This document shows, piece after piece, positions 17,634 through 26,311 of a DNA stretch of 64,000 nucleotides. A program made the translations under genes and the position numbers. The first letter of the stretch is position 1. Each line of letters starts with the position of its first letter. Location of the stretch: contig NZ_LVJH01000027.1 of assembly GCF_001637205.1 (NCBI RefSeq), positions 115,272 through 179,271 of the forward strand. Direction: 5' to 3'. Source of the DNA: Paenibacillus glacialis (lineage in GTDB: Bacteria; Bacillota; Bacilli; Paenibacillales; Paenibacillaceae). The notes beneath the pieces were generated by a model, which made no database searches, had not been told where the DNA came from, and saw only the letters and a program-made list of their open reading frames with translations.

Positions 17634-18611
17634 TTAAATTTCTCTGGTTAATCCATCCTTAGATCCTTTGTACTGATCCAAAATCCCTTTGGCCATATCA
17701 CATATTCTGTTAATCGCTTCCTGAGGTCTAATTATTGTTGCATCCTGATGAAGCGTGAACAAATAATCTGTCATATGATTTAACTCAGACTCAGGGACAT
17801 CTATTTCTACGTACCCGCTTCCATCTTCATTTTGACAAATATGTTTGTCTAGAAATTCATTATCCCGGCATTTCATTACACCTTGTGGAGTCAATTCAAC
17901 ATGATACTGAATCATCGATCCGAAAGAGTCGTGTCCTTGATTGCTTAACCAATCATTTAATGTCGGCAGATGTAACTTGTCCGTGTTCGAATGATGAAAT
18001 TCCAAGTCTTCGATTCGATCTACACGTAAAGTAACGATTTTATCTTTAAATACATCAGATGCTACGACGTACCACAACCCTTTTGATGTGTACACACCAA
18101 TGGGAATTACCTTTTTCACTGAATGTTGATTTTTCGATTGATAACCTATGATTATAGTGTCCTTATTTCGTGAATGTATAAATATTTCTTTCAAAAAAGG
18201 ATTGTCGTAATCTCTGTTAGGTGACAGAAATACGATGTATTCTTTCAGATCATTGATTTCGCTTCTGAACTTTGCTTCTGTCTGATTCAGCAATTTGTTC
18301 AAGACAGCATTGTAATCAGCATGGAAAGGTAAGCCTTTTATATTCTCAATGGATTGATATGCAAAAAAGATACTAAAGACTTCATCATGCGTAAATGATA
18401 TGGGTGGCAATAATTTATTAGGCATAACTCTGTAACCACCACCCCTGCCTGCTTCTGAGGTAATTGGAAGACCCAGTTCAGATAACTCCGCAATATATCT
18501 TTGAACCGTTCTTTCTGAGATGTTAAATTGTATGGCGATGTCCTTTGCATTAAATACTTTTGCTTGATTGATGTATAGCCAAACGGCATTTAATTGCTGA
18601 AATTTATTCAT
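17634..18611 (-). CDS. WYL-domain HTH regulator (YafY/DeoR type)
   Basis: 325 residues from ATG 18611, preferred over ATG 18635 because GGAGGAC lies just upstream. The N-terminus is an HTH_11 domain (AKDIAIQFNISERTVQRYIAELSELGLPI) with the typical SEAGRGGGYR loop. Residues of about 140-240 form the WYL ligand domain (IIGYQSKNQHSVKKVIPIGVYTSKGLWYVVA), and a WCX-like C-terminal extension follows. WYL proteins respond to small molecules or nucleic acids. It is 16 bases upstream of tcyA on the same strand and divergent from a DHFR-like gene, so it may control either or both. Confidence 0.85.
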   Translation of the reverse strand: MNKFQQLNAVWLYINQAKVFNAKDIAIQFNISERTVQRYIAELSELGLPITSEAGRGGGYRVMPNKLLPPISFTHDEVFSIFFAYQSIENIKGLPFHADYNAVLNKLLNQTEAKFRSEINDLKEYIVFLSPNRDYDNPFLKEIFIHSRNKDTIIIGYQSKNQHSVKKVIPIGVYTSKGLWYVVASDVFKDKIVTLRVDRIEDLEFHHSNTDKLHLPTLNDWLSNQGHDSFGSMIQYHVELTPQGVMKCRDNEFLDKHICQNEDGSGYVEIDVPESELNHMTDYLFTLHQDATIIRPQEAINRICDMAKGILDQYKGSKDGLTREI

Positions 18612-18692
18612 TTTGTCCTCCATATTAAACGTCAAATTTTGTCGTGATTATATCTTAGTATGACCTTAATACAATAACAAGGAGTGATCATT

Positions 18693-19220
18693 ATGAATCA
18701 AGAACAAACAATGAGTGTTTATATTGCGGTGAGCTTAGATGGCTATATTGCAACACAAGAGGGAAATGTGGATTGGTTACATCACATTGAAGGGGATGGA
18801 GATAACGGTTACGATCATTATTATTCTGGAACCGATGCGGTGATCATGGGTAGGAACACATATGAGACGATTTTAAGCTTTGATGTTCCTTTTCCCTACA
18901 GTGGAAAGGACTGTTATGTATATACCAATACACGTTATGGAGCAGATGAGAATGTAACCTTCATTAATGGTACGATCGAAGAATTAATATCCTCTCTTGC
19001 AACGCTATCTTATACAAAATGTTGGATTACTGGAGGGGGTCAACTGATTTCTGAGCTCATCAATAAAAAATATATTACTGAATTTATGGTAACTATTGCA
19101 CCCGTTATATTAGGAAGTGGTATCCCACTATTGACTGGAATTAAGGATTTCCAATCATTGAATCTAGTCAATACAACGCGATATGGACAGTTCGTGGAAC
19201 TACATTATGACTTTAAATAG
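18693..19220 (+). CDS. Dihydrofolate-reductase-like protein (RibD C-terminal family)
   Basis: 175 residues from ATG 18693, with AAGGAG eight bases upstream. A GTG at 18684 would overlap the RBS. The fold is DHFR/RibD_C: VYIAVSLDGYIATQEGNVDWL, the nucleotide-binding VIMGRNTYETI and the segment CWITGGGQLISELI. Related to YwjB/YyaP; these proteins probably reduce a pterin or pyrimidine substrate with NADPH, but none is firmly assigned. The divergent WYL-regulator arrangement is common for this family and suggests regulation by it. Confidence 0.85.
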   Translation: MNQEQTMSVYIAVSLDGYIATQEGNVDWLHHIEGDGDNGYDHYYSGTDAVIMGRNTYETILSFDVPFPYSGKDCYVYTNTRYGADENVTFINGTIEELISSLATLSYTKCWITGGGQLISELINKKYITEFMVTIAPVILGSGIPLLTGIKDFQSLNLVNTTRYGQFVELHYDFK

Positions 19221-19323
19221 AGATGAATAAAGGAAAATGAACCACAAAGACGAATTAAATACGATGTAACAATTCTATCTAAAAGGTATGGTGAACAATA
19301 GATGACATACAAATTCGGTAAAT

Positions 19324-19397
19324 GCTCGGTGCAGTTGAAATAATCTGATAACAGATTGTGCCGAGCTATGGAGAACTGGTTATCAGTCAGCTGCACC
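19324..19397 (+). promoter_or_regulatory. Nested inverted repeats, possible structured leader
   Basis: Four pairings can be drawn: GCTCGGTGCA (19324-19333) with TGTGCCGAGC (19357-19366); AATCTG/CAGATT inside it; CTGATAAC (19345-19352) with GTTATCAG (19379-19386); and GGTGCAG (19328-19334) with CTGCACC (19391-19397). Some exclude each other, as in an attenuator. No riboswitch class is recognised. It precedes the methyltransferase pseudogene by about 45 bases. Confidence 0.4.
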
Positions 19398-19442
19398 TCA
19401 TCACATGGATTAACTACACAAATGTGAGATGGGGGTTTACGA

Positions 19443-20199
19443 ATGGATATCAATCAATTAAAACAATTTTGGCAATCTGAAGAGCAAATGACTTTCAAGG
19501 GCTGGGATTTCTCATATATCGCACACCGCACTTCAACACAAGAATTACCTTGGAATTATCAAACCATCGTTACATCCTATATCGATCGATCCATTACCAT
19601 GTTAGACATGGGTACAGGTGGTGGAGAGTTTCTTGTATCACTTCATCCACCAGCAGGCACAACATTTGCCACGGAATCATACCCACCAAATGTTGAGTTA
19701 TGTATGAATACACTACCGGATCATGGTATTGAGGTTCGACAAGTCTTTGATGATGAGAAATTACCATTTGAAGATTCTTTCTTTGATCTCATCATAAACA
19801 GGCATACGTCATTCTCCTCCTAAGGAAGTATTCAGGATTCTAAAACCAGGTGGAGTCTTTGTCACCCAACAAGTTGGGGGACATAATAACAAGGAGCTTT
19901 CTAAATTCTTGTTGGGTAGTGATACGTTCACCATTCACGCTGAGTTCAATCTTGAAGAAACCAAGGCTGCTATAAGCAATGCTGGGTTCTCAATTACTGA
20001 TGCGCGAGAATGTTTCCTGTCTCGGCAATTTATGGACATTGGTGCGCTAGTATATTACGCGACAATCATTGAGTGGGAATTCCCTCAGTTCTCAGTAGAA
20101 AGATGTTTCAACCAACTATGCTTACTACAAGAAAAACTTGAACAAGATGGGTTTGTTCACAGTACAGAACATCGATTCCTGATCATGGCTATCAAATAG
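19443..20199 (+). pseudogene. SAM-dependent methyltransferase, frameshifted
   Basis: The first frame (19443-19823) gives a class I methyltransferase start with the SAM motif MLDMGTGGGEF and the acidic motif FDLIINRHTS. Near 19800-19815 the frame shifts, and the correct continuation is HSPPKEVFRILKPGGVFVTQQVG, running to the stop at 20199. The two frames rebuild a protein of about 252 residues with motifs I to post-III in order. A single-base change separates them, so either recent inactivation or a sequencing error is possible. GGGGGT precedes the ATG. Confidence 0.85.
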
Positions 20200-20241
20200 G
20201 ATCGATTCAAAGTATCAATAAGCGGACTATTATGATCCATT

Positions 20242-20291
20242 AAAAAAGAACCAGTCAAAACACGAAATAACGTGTTAGACGGGTTCTTTTA
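20242..20291 (+). terminator. Terminator of the methyltransferase locus
   Basis: AAAAGAACC...GGTTCTTTT outer arms with inner AACACG/CGTGTT, followed by T-rich sequence, 43 bases past the stop. Confidence 0.85.
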
Positions 20292-20391
20292 TGACGATAT
20301 CGCTATCGTTATCAGCTAGCTTAATAGTTCATGCAACACAGCTCACTTCTTATTCTCATTTCCTTTATTTCATGGCTTACTATTTAAATAA

Positions 20392-20430
20392 ACAAAAGAG
20401 GAACTTCGCTTAAGCAAGCTCCCCTTTTGT
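20392..20430 (-). terminator. Terminator of HAD phosphatase gene
   Basis: ACAAAAG...CTTTTGT hairpin with a TTAA loop region between GCGAAG-like arms; lies about 30 bases after the stop of the gene at 20458. Confidence 0.75.
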
Positions 20431-20457
20431 CTTATGTTAGCTAACAGAAGAACGAAT

Positions 20458-21282
20458 TTATTTCGTGTGTACAATTTCTTTCAGAATAAACGCTTCAACG
20501 ACCTTCGCCACGCCATCTTCCATATTCGTATCTGTTACGTAGTTCGCGATTTCTTTAATATCATCGGGTGCATTTCCCATAGCCACACCAAGTCCAGCAA
20601 ATTTAATCATCGCAAGGTCATTGTAACTATCTCCTATAGCGATAACCTCTGCTTGCTGAATGTCTAATTTCTGAATGAGATGATGTAAGCTTGTTCCTTT
20701 GTCTACACCCGCTTCTGTAAACTCTAAGAAAAATGGTTTCGAACGTACGACATTCAATTTCCCCTCGAGTTGTAGCTGCATTTTCTTTTCCAAGTGAACT
20801 AATCCCTCTGGGGCCCCTACCATTAATACCTTTACAACTGGCTCTTGGATTGCCTTTACGAAATCTACTTCTTCTATAATTGGCATTCCCGTAATTTGAG
20901 CTTCAATATCGGTATATTCATTATTCGCTGGGGTTACGATATCATCCCCAACATAGGTGTGAATCCCCACTTCTTCTTCTTTACTAATATGATATAGCTC
21001 ATGTACAGTTTCTGCTGTTAGCGTGCTACTGAATATGAGTTCGTTGGTTGTACAGTTTCTAATTTGAGCTCCGTTAAAAGATAGAATAAAACTTCCGTAT
21101 TTCTCAAGCTCTAATTCCTTAGCAATATGCGTCATAGCAAATGTCGGACGACCTGAAGCGAGAACTACTTTAACTCCAGCCTCTTGTGCATCCATCAATG
21201 CTTTCTTCGTGCGTGGTGATATTGTATGATCATCGCAGAGTAGCGTATCGTCCAAATCAAGTACGATCATTTTATAGTTCAT
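20458..21282 (-). CDS. Cof-type HAD phosphatase (YidA-like)
   Basis: 274 residues. HAD motifs in order: DLDDTLL with the nucleophile Asp (about residue 9), VLASGRP (motif II), DKGTSLHHLIQKL with the motif III lysine, and AIGDSYNDLAMI (motif IV). The inserted C2B cap lies at about 85-185. This family dephosphorylates sugar phosphates and cofactor precursors such as FMN or pyridoxal phosphate; the substrate cannot be inferred. Single gene with a terminator. Confidence 0.9.
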   Translation of the reverse strand: MNYKMIVLDLDDTLLCDDHTISPRTKKALMDAQEAGVKVVLASGRPTFAMTHIAKELELEKYGSFILSFNGAQIRNCTTNELIFSSTLTAETVHELYHISKEEEVGIHTYVGDDIVTPANNEYTDIEAQITGMPIIEEVDFVKAIQEPVVKVLMVGAPEGLVHLEKKMQLQLEGKLNVVRSKPFFLEFTEAGVDKGTSLHHLIQKLDIQQAEVIAIGDSYNDLAMIKFAGLGVAMGNAPDDIKEIANYVTDTNMEDGVAKVVEAFILKEIVHTK

Positions 21283-21492
21283 TATTCTTTCGTCCCTTCG
21301 TATACATCTAGTATGAGTGCAAAGTGCTACATATTAGGAACCCTCTTCAAATGTCCCTAATATCAATCTTTCTACTCTTTCCGGAAACTCTTATTTAAAG
21401 GTCATCGTGTTTAAATACCTTGATGCTCAGCACTGTCCTTATAATATCATTAATTGGCTTCTTAAGTCTTAGAATTGGGAAGATTAGGTGCA

Positions 21493-22173
21493 TTAATATT
21501 TCTGTGCAAAGAAAATTGCAAACTCATTATATTTGTATACGGATTCTGCCTCTACAAACCCCGCCTCACGCAACCACTTGAGCTGATTCTCAACAGTGGC
21601 ATTATGATCTAACTTTCTTCGTTCGATAGCGGAAGCAACAACTTCATTAGACAGTCCACTCTGACGAATCGTATGCTCCCATTGCCCTTTATAACGATTA
21701 TCGAAATAAGCAGATGTGCCGGCTGCCTGATCAGCATTAACGAAGATACCTCCATCGGTTACAATATTATGTACGGTGTGAAATAGCGCTCTTTTATCTT
21801 GATGAGATAAATGATGGATGGCTAGTGATGAAATGACAGCATCATACTGTTTTCCCTCGAAAAGATAGGTCGCCAAATTTCCTGAAATATACTGAACGCT
21901 AGAATCCTCACCAAACCTGATACGAGCCCCTTGTAACATCTCTTCACTTAGATCAAATAGTGTCAGTTGTGCTTCAGGGTACTTCTTCCGAACATAAGAG
22001 GAGAACAGCCCTGTTCCAGCACCTAAATCCAATATTCGTGGAGATATCTTATCTACATTAACCCAAGCCGTAGCCGTGCTATAGAAATCATCAAAACAAG
22101 GAATTAATTGACGACGTTGAAGGTCATAACTCTGTGCTACAGCATCAAATTGTTCTTTTAATAAGTCGCTCAT
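21493..22173 (-). CDS. Class I SAM-dependent methyltransferase
   Basis: 226 residues from ATG 22173, preceded by AAAGGTGG. An in-frame ATG at 22224 has no such site. Motifs: ILDLGAGTGLFSSYV (SAM binding, about residues 46-60), LTLFDLSEEML (acidic loop) and YDAVISSLAIHHLSH (post-I to motif II). It belongs to the small-molecule methyltransferase group (Methyltransf_25 type); no feature identifies the acceptor. Single gene, unrelated in frame to the broken methyltransferase at 19443. Confidence 0.85.
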   Translation of the reverse strand: MSDLLKEQFDAVAQSYDLQRRQLIPCFDDFYSTATAWVNVDKISPRILDLGAGTGLFSSYVRKKYPEAQLTLFDLSEEMLQGARIRFGEDSSVQYISGNLATYLFEGKQYDAVISSLAIHHLSHQDKRALFHTVHNIVTDGGIFVNADQAAGTSAYFDNRYKGQWEHTIRQSGLSNEVVASAIERRKLDHNATVENQLKWLREAGFVEAESVYKYNEFAIFFAQKY

Positions 22174-22389
22174 CCTACATACCACCTTTCTTTTTTCGAA
22201 AAAAGATTCACCTCGTATTTTCATTTTATATTACAGTTGATATTGATAAATTGGAAATATATAGATATTATCTTCTTTATAGGCTACACCTATAATAATT
22301 CTATGAATTATATAGCTTCTTTCTATTGATTCTCTCACGACTGAAATGCTAACTTGAAGATATTACAAATGACTAGGGTGATCCTTATA

Positions 22390-22611
22390 TTGAAAAAGAC
22401 AACAATGAAAGATATTGCTAGTAGGGCCAACGTTTCTGTTGCTACTGTTAGTTATGTACTGAACAATGTTGATAATCAGACGATTCCGGAAACAACACGT
22501 TCGCAAATTTTGCGTTTAGCAGCAGAGCTTCATTACATTCCCAGTCTTACAGCTCGATCACTCCAATCAACCTCATCATTGGATTCATGTTTTCATTTTG
22601 TACTTTGTTAA
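22390..22611 (+). pseudogene. LacI-family regulator, only HTH domain left
   Basis: Reading from TTG 22390 (or ATG 22405) gives MKDIASRANVSVATVSYVLN and PETTRSQILRLAAELHYIPS, the complete LacI DNA-binding domain and the start of the hinge helix (LTARSLQS). After about residue 62 the sequence leaves the family and stops at 22611. The 270-residue sugar-binding domain is gone. A partial DNA-binding product is conceivable but would be monomeric. Confidence 0.8.
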
Positions 22612-22626
22612 TTAACATCCTCCTTT

Positions 22627-22769
22627 AAGCTGGAAGTCTCAGAAGAACTCCAAGGAAGCGTATTTGGCGTATTAGGTTCAATTATGCTGATATTTTCAGT
22701 TCAAATGCAGTCATGTTCTCGATAGGTGGTTTGCTTCTTTTATTCGAATATTTGCAATTGCAAGATTAA
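22627..22769 (+). pseudogene. C-terminal scrap of an MFS transporter
   Basis: Frame one reads LEVSEELQGSVFGVLGSIM, typical of the loop and helix 10-11 region of MFS proteins. After a one-base shift, SSNAVMFSIGGLLLLFEY follows with a stop at 22767-22769. Only the last 45 residues of a transporter remain. Confidence 0.6.
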
Positions 22770-22833
22770 CAGCAATCAGGAAATATAACTAAACTCAGAC
22801 TACTATTGTTAAAATTCATTTTTTAACATGCAC

Positions 22834-22862
22834 AAAAAGGCTGCACCCACCGCAGCCTTTTT
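22834..22862 (+). terminator. Terminator after the LacI/MFS remnants
   Basis: AAAAAGGCTGC-ACCCACC-GCAGCCTTTTT, perfect eleven-base arms with a T-run on either strand. Probably the old operon end. Confidence 0.9.
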
Positions 22863-22903
22863 CTTTAGAGCTTCACGACTCAATACTTACTTTTCACCCT
22901 AAA

Positions 22904-23021
22904 TCATTCATTGCTCTCGTAAGAGTATCCAGGGAATCGAACAACAGGCCACTTTTCTTTCCGTAAAGAATTCATGACCTCAGATCCAACGTTCAGATTA
23001 TCACGTACTAACTGAATTTCA
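22904..23021 (-). pseudogene. Short unidentified coding remnant
   Basis: A 38-codon minus-strand stretch reads CEIQLVRDNLNVGSEVMNS followed by LRKEKWPVVRFPGYSYESNE. Its composition is protein-like, but it has no start codon or RBS and opens right after a stop. I read it as the tail of a deleted gene of unknown family. Confidence 0.35.
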
Positions 23022-23129
23022 CACTCCTATCGTACCGATTGGTTATCAAAGACATACCAACTGGAATATATGAAGGTCGATATAGGGTTATGTCTTTCGA
23101 TAATTCAGTATAACTCCTTTCAATGCCGT

Positions 23130-23786
23130 TTACTTCTTACCCTCCCATTCAGCGTAGAATCGATCTAAATAATCTTGCATGAATTGATGGCGTCCCATCG
23201 CTAATGTTTTACCATAGTTCGTATTCATGAGATCTTTGAGTTTCAGAAGTTTCTCGTAGAAATGATTGATAGCGGTATCCTCACCATTTCGATATTCTTC
23301 TTCAGACATGTCCATACGCGGATCTATAGAAGGATCATGGAACTTTCGCCCCTTCGCGCCGGAAAATGCAAAGACTCTCGCAATCCCCATAGCCCCGATC
23401 GCATCTAGACGATCGGCGTCTTGAACGACCTTACCTTCAAGTGTTGCCATTGGAGGTTTGCCTCCACCCTTGTAAGACATCGTCGATATAATCTGCATAA
23501 CATGCTCGCTAGCATCCCTAGGAACCTCATTTTGTTCCAACCAAGAGTTCACTCTAGCTAAACCCACTTCTTCACTAATGTTTAACTTCGGATCAGCGAT
23601 ATCATGGAGTAGCGCAGCAAGCTCACACACAAATAGATCTGCACCCTCTTCTATTGCAATCGTCTTCGCTGACTGCGTAACACGATAAATATGATACCAG
23701 TCATGTCCACTGCTCTCGTTCTCTAGTTCATTTCGAACAAATTCCGTTGCTTTTTGTATAATCAATGTTTGCAATATAGTCTCCAT
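23130..23786 (-). CDS. HD-domain phosphohydrolase (YpgQ-like)
   Basis: 218 residues from ATG 23786, with AAAGGAGC upstream; the in-frame ATG at 23825 lacks a site. HD-domain residues are visible: the first His in SSGHDWYHIYRV, the HD pair in AALLHDIADPKL, and a later Asp in VVQDADRLDAIGAMGIARVF. The length and motif order match YpgQ, a manganese-dependent pyrophosphohydrolase acting on nucleotides. Downstream is decayed sequence and upstream an OppC remnant, so it stands alone. Confidence 0.88.
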   Translation of the reverse strand: METILQTLIIQKATEFVRNELENESSGHDWYHIYRVTQSAKTIAIEEGADLFVCELAALLHDIADPKLNISEEVGLARVNSWLEQNEVPRDASEHVMQIISTMSYKGGGKPPMATLEGKVVQDADRLDAIGAMGIARVFAFSGAKGRKFHDPSIDPRMDMSEEEYRNGEDTAINHFYEKLLKLKDLMNTNYGKTLAMGRHQFMQDYLDRFYAEWEGKK

Positions 23787-23853
23787 ATTAAGCTCCTTTA
23801 GGATAGATAGATAAATAACCGACAACCCTCATTATGAGGATTACCGGATACTA

Positions 23854-23945
23854 CTATTTCGTATTTTTCGGATCGAGAGCATCACGAAGGTCGTCACCCA
23901 CAAAGTTAATGGACAATACGCTCAATATAATCATGACACCTAGCG
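23854..23945 (-). pseudogene. OppC/DppC permease C-terminal remnant
   Basis: Minus-strand reading RPLGVMIILSVLSINFVGDD followed by LRDALDPKNTK and a stop at 23854-23856. This is the conserved C-terminus of oligopeptide ABC permeases (NFxGDxLRDALDP). Nothing upstream matches the rest of the gene. Confidence 0.75.
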
Positions 23946-24183
23946 GTCTCAAGCCCCATTTCAACCTACTTTTCGCTAACAATAAACAAAGATATTAATA
24001 TATCATAAAATACCTACATTAACCATTCCACCCTTATCCCCACCCCCATAAAAGGTTTCCTTATGGCACGAACTCACTTTTCAAGAAGTTACTCTTTTCA
24101 TAAAAATACTGATTAATTTCACTGCTTCAGTGAACAATGGTATTATAGAGGTTGCAAAGATTAATTTCCAAGTGAGGGCTATA
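23946..24183. other. Non-coding gap before the YihY gene
   Basis: AT-rich, presumably with the YihY promoter at its right end. No further coding match was seen. Confidence 0.35.
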
Positions 24184-25038
24184 ATGGAGAAATCAAGAGT
24201 GGCATGGTTAATTGATTTAACCAAACAACTATTTAAAAAAATAAAAGCTGACGATGTTCAAGCCATCAGTGCTCAATTAACCTATTATCTACTACTTTCC
24301 TTCTTCCCATTTCTAATCTTTGTTATGACACTGGTTGGTTATGCCAATATTTCTATGGAAGATAATCTTGATTTCATAAGAGAAATCATCCCAGTACAAG
24401 CTGTAACCATTATTGAAGAAATTATAAAAGAAGTATCTGAGGGAAGAAGTCAGGCGTTACTTTCTTTCGGGATGTTAGCCACATTATGGGCAACATCTAG
24501 GTGTATCAATGCCATTATCAAAGGTCTGAATAAGGCTTATGATATTGAAGAAGATCGAAAGCGATGGAAGCTAAGAATCTTTTCCCTTCTAGCAACTTTT
24601 ATCATTGGAATTGTCGTGCTACTAAGCATATTGTTACTTGTATTCGGTGGTTGGGTTGGAGATCAACTATCCGTTTTATTTCAATTCTCTGATGGACTTC
24701 ACCAATTGTGGAACTTCCTTCAATATGTCATTCCATTACTTGTCATGATTGTTGTTTTTACACTGCTTTATTTGCTTGGTCCAAATCGGAGAATTTCATT
24801 TAAAGAAGCGCTTCCTGGAGCGATATTTACAACCATCGGTTGGATCCTAACATCGATTATATTCTCAGTTTATGTTAACCAATTTGGAAATTTCACCAAA
24901 ACCTATGGTAGTCTAGGTGGTGTGATGATCATCCTAATCTGGTTGTATATTAGTTCTATTATTATTCTGGTCGGTGGAGAAATTAATGCTGCCCTAGCTT
25001 ACCGAAAAAAAAGATCTTATTTGAAGTTCATGAAATAG
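24184..25038 (+). CDS. YihY/BrkB-family membrane protein
   Basis: 284 residues from ATG 24184 (GTGAGGG upstream); an earlier GTG at 24130 is unlikely. Six or seven hydrophobic helices and the family signatures QAISAQLTYYLLLSFFPFL, TLWATSRCINAIIKGLNKAY, RRISFKEALPGAIFTTIGW and the C-terminal GSLGGVMIILIWLYISSIIILVGGEINA (shown by its GSLGGV...GGEIN pattern). Once called ribonuclease BN by error, these are integral membrane proteins of unknown transport or envelope role. The DUF2062 membrane protein follows 100 bases downstream on the same strand. Confidence 0.9.
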   Translation: MEKSRVAWLIDLTKQLFKKIKADDVQAISAQLTYYLLLSFFPFLIFVMTLVGYANISMEDNLDFIREIIPVQAVTIIEEIIKEVSEGRSQALLSFGMLATLWATSRCINAIIKGLNKAYDIEEDRKRWKLRIFSLLATFIIGIVVLLSILLLVFGGWVGDQLSVLFQFSDGLHQLWNFLQYVIPLLVMIVVFTLLYLLGPNRRISFKEALPGAIFTTIGWILTSIIFSVYVNQFGNFTKTYGSLGGVMIILIWLYISSIIILVGGEINAALAYRKKRSYLKFMK

Positions 25039-25141
25039 ACAATCACCCCTTAAAAGTTTTCTGTAGAGTACAACTCGGAGCTATTTTTTATGCTACTATG
25101 ATGTAATAACTGTAGACTTCACAAGTAAAGGAAGTTATGAC

Positions 25142-25606
25142 ATGAAATTAAGAATCTTCAGGAAATTAAAGTATGATAGTTTGCGATTATTGCGCATCAA
25201 GAAGTCAGACCACTTAATTTCTATTGGTTTTATTGCAGGATTTTTTCATTGTTGGTTTCCTACCTTTGGAATCGGAATTTTACTCTCCATAGGTCTTGCT
25301 CGCTTACTACGTGGTAACATTGTTGCTGCTGTTATTTCAGGTTCACTAGGAACACTAATGTGGCCGGGTCTGTTTTTTTTGAATTATAAAATAGGTCTCG
25401 TGCTCATAAGCTTGTTTTACTTCACTTCCATTCAAGGTACACCAGAAATCGCTATGACCGGTATTAGTTTTGGCCATTTGGGTATGAATTTCTTAGTAGG
25501 TTCCATTGTAAATAGTATTGTATTTTCTATTATAGGGTATTTCCTTCTTCGTTTTGTATTAATGAAATATCGCCTTCCATTACTCAAGAGGCTTAAGCGT
25601 ACTTGA
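25142..25606 (+). CDS. DUF2062 membrane protein
   Basis: 154 residues with a basic N-terminus and about four hydrophobic helices. DUF2062 hallmarks: SIGFIAGFFHCWFPTFGIGILLSIGLARLLRGN (note the GxxxGFxxxxxPxxG pattern) and a GTLMWPGLFFLNYKIG segment. The function of the family is unknown. AAGGAAG precedes the ATG. It may be in one transcript with the YihY gene, since no terminator lies between them. Confidence 0.85.
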   Translation: MKLRIFRKLKYDSLRLLRIKKSDHLISIGFIAGFFHCWFPTFGIGILLSIGLARLLRGNIVAAVISGSLGTLMWPGLFFLNYKIGLVLISLFYFTSIQGTPEIAMTGISFGHLGMNFLVGSIVNSIVFSIIGYFLLRFVLMKYRLPLLKRLKRT

Positions 25607-25626
25607 TTCTAATATTAATTTTGAAA

Positions 25627-25780
25627 TAAGCAAAGAAGGCATCCTTCACATATAGATTGAACTATATTTGCGCTCACACGTTCAATGATATCAAACAAGA
25701 TCATGAATGTGGAGGTTCGTCTTTAGTTCATTCTATCTAGCAAAATCAATTTGCTAATGAAAGATGCCTCCTTTTAATTT
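25627..25780. repeat. Long imperfect inverted repeat (about 150 bases)
   Basis: The outer arms AAAGAAGGCATCCTTCA and TGAAAGATGCCTCCTTT pair with two mismatches. Inner arms continue: ATAGATTGAACTA with TAGTTCATTCTAT, then GCTCACACGTTCA with TGAATGTGGAGG, closing with ATGAT/ATCAT. A side hairpin GCAAA/TTTGC interrupts the right arm. It lies between convergent genes, so it may work as a terminator. Its size suggests a MITE or a structured RNA. Confidence 0.6.
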
Positions 25781-25795
25781 GAAGCATCATCTATT

Positions 25796-26128
25796 CTATT
25801 GATTACTAAACGCTTTACCTTTTTTGATCGTTTTCGTCACATACATATTAACCGTAGAGCTAATAACATACTCGGGTGGAGTCTGCCCTTTCTTCTCCCG
25901 ATGCCCCTGAATATGAACATCGCTCTTCTCCCAATTCTTCCATGCCTCTTCTGACTCCCATCGAATGATTACAACAACTTCCTCATTCTCTTTACTTCGT
26001 TTGTTCAGCAGTACACTAATATCTATGAGTCCTTCCATACCTTCTACAGGGCTTTCTTGACTGAAACGTTCAACAACTTGTTCTGCGTTACCTTTTTCTA
26101 CGACTATCGTTCTTGTTTGAATAAGCAC
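25796..26128 (-). CDS. Antibiotic-biosynthesis-monooxygenase-fold protein, probable IsdG-like heme monooxygenase
   Basis: 110 residues, one ABM domain. IsdG-like features are the GMEGLIDISVLLNK strand, VVVIIRWESEEAWKNWEKSD with the conserved tryptophan, and the proximal-histidine region VHIQGHREKK. IsdG-type enzymes open heme to release iron. The N-terminal asparagine of staphylococcal IsdG falls at a Thr/Arg position (QTRTIVV), so catalysis may differ, as in HmoA-like relatives. A perfect Fur box 65 bases upstream strongly supports an iron role. Confidence 0.8.
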   Translation of the reverse strand: MLIQTRTIVVEKGNAEQVVERFSQESPVEGMEGLIDISVLLNKRSKENEEVVVIIRWESEEAWKNWEKSDVHIQGHREKKGQTPPEYVISSTVNMYVTKTIKKGKAFSNQ

Positions 26129-26192
26129 TTGTAATCCTCCTAGAGTATATTATTTCCAATCCTTTGTGTAATTAAGATATCTCCATTGTATT

Positions 26193-26207
26193 TGATAATG
26201 ATTATCA
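26193..26207. promoter_or_regulatory. Fur box
   Basis: TGATAATGATTATCA is an exact match to the 7-1-7 Fur consensus TGATAAT-N-ATTATCA. It lies between the heme-monooxygenase-like gene (65 bases away, minus strand) and the SLH-protein gene (105 bases away, plus strand), and could control both. Confidence 0.92.
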
Positions 26208-26311
26208 TAGTCAATTATTAAGTGAACAAGGTGCAGGATGCAACATTCTTAACAGCGCCTTCGTCAAATAAGGTAATAAATGCCACACAAATCACTTAGG
26301 GGGAACACAAT

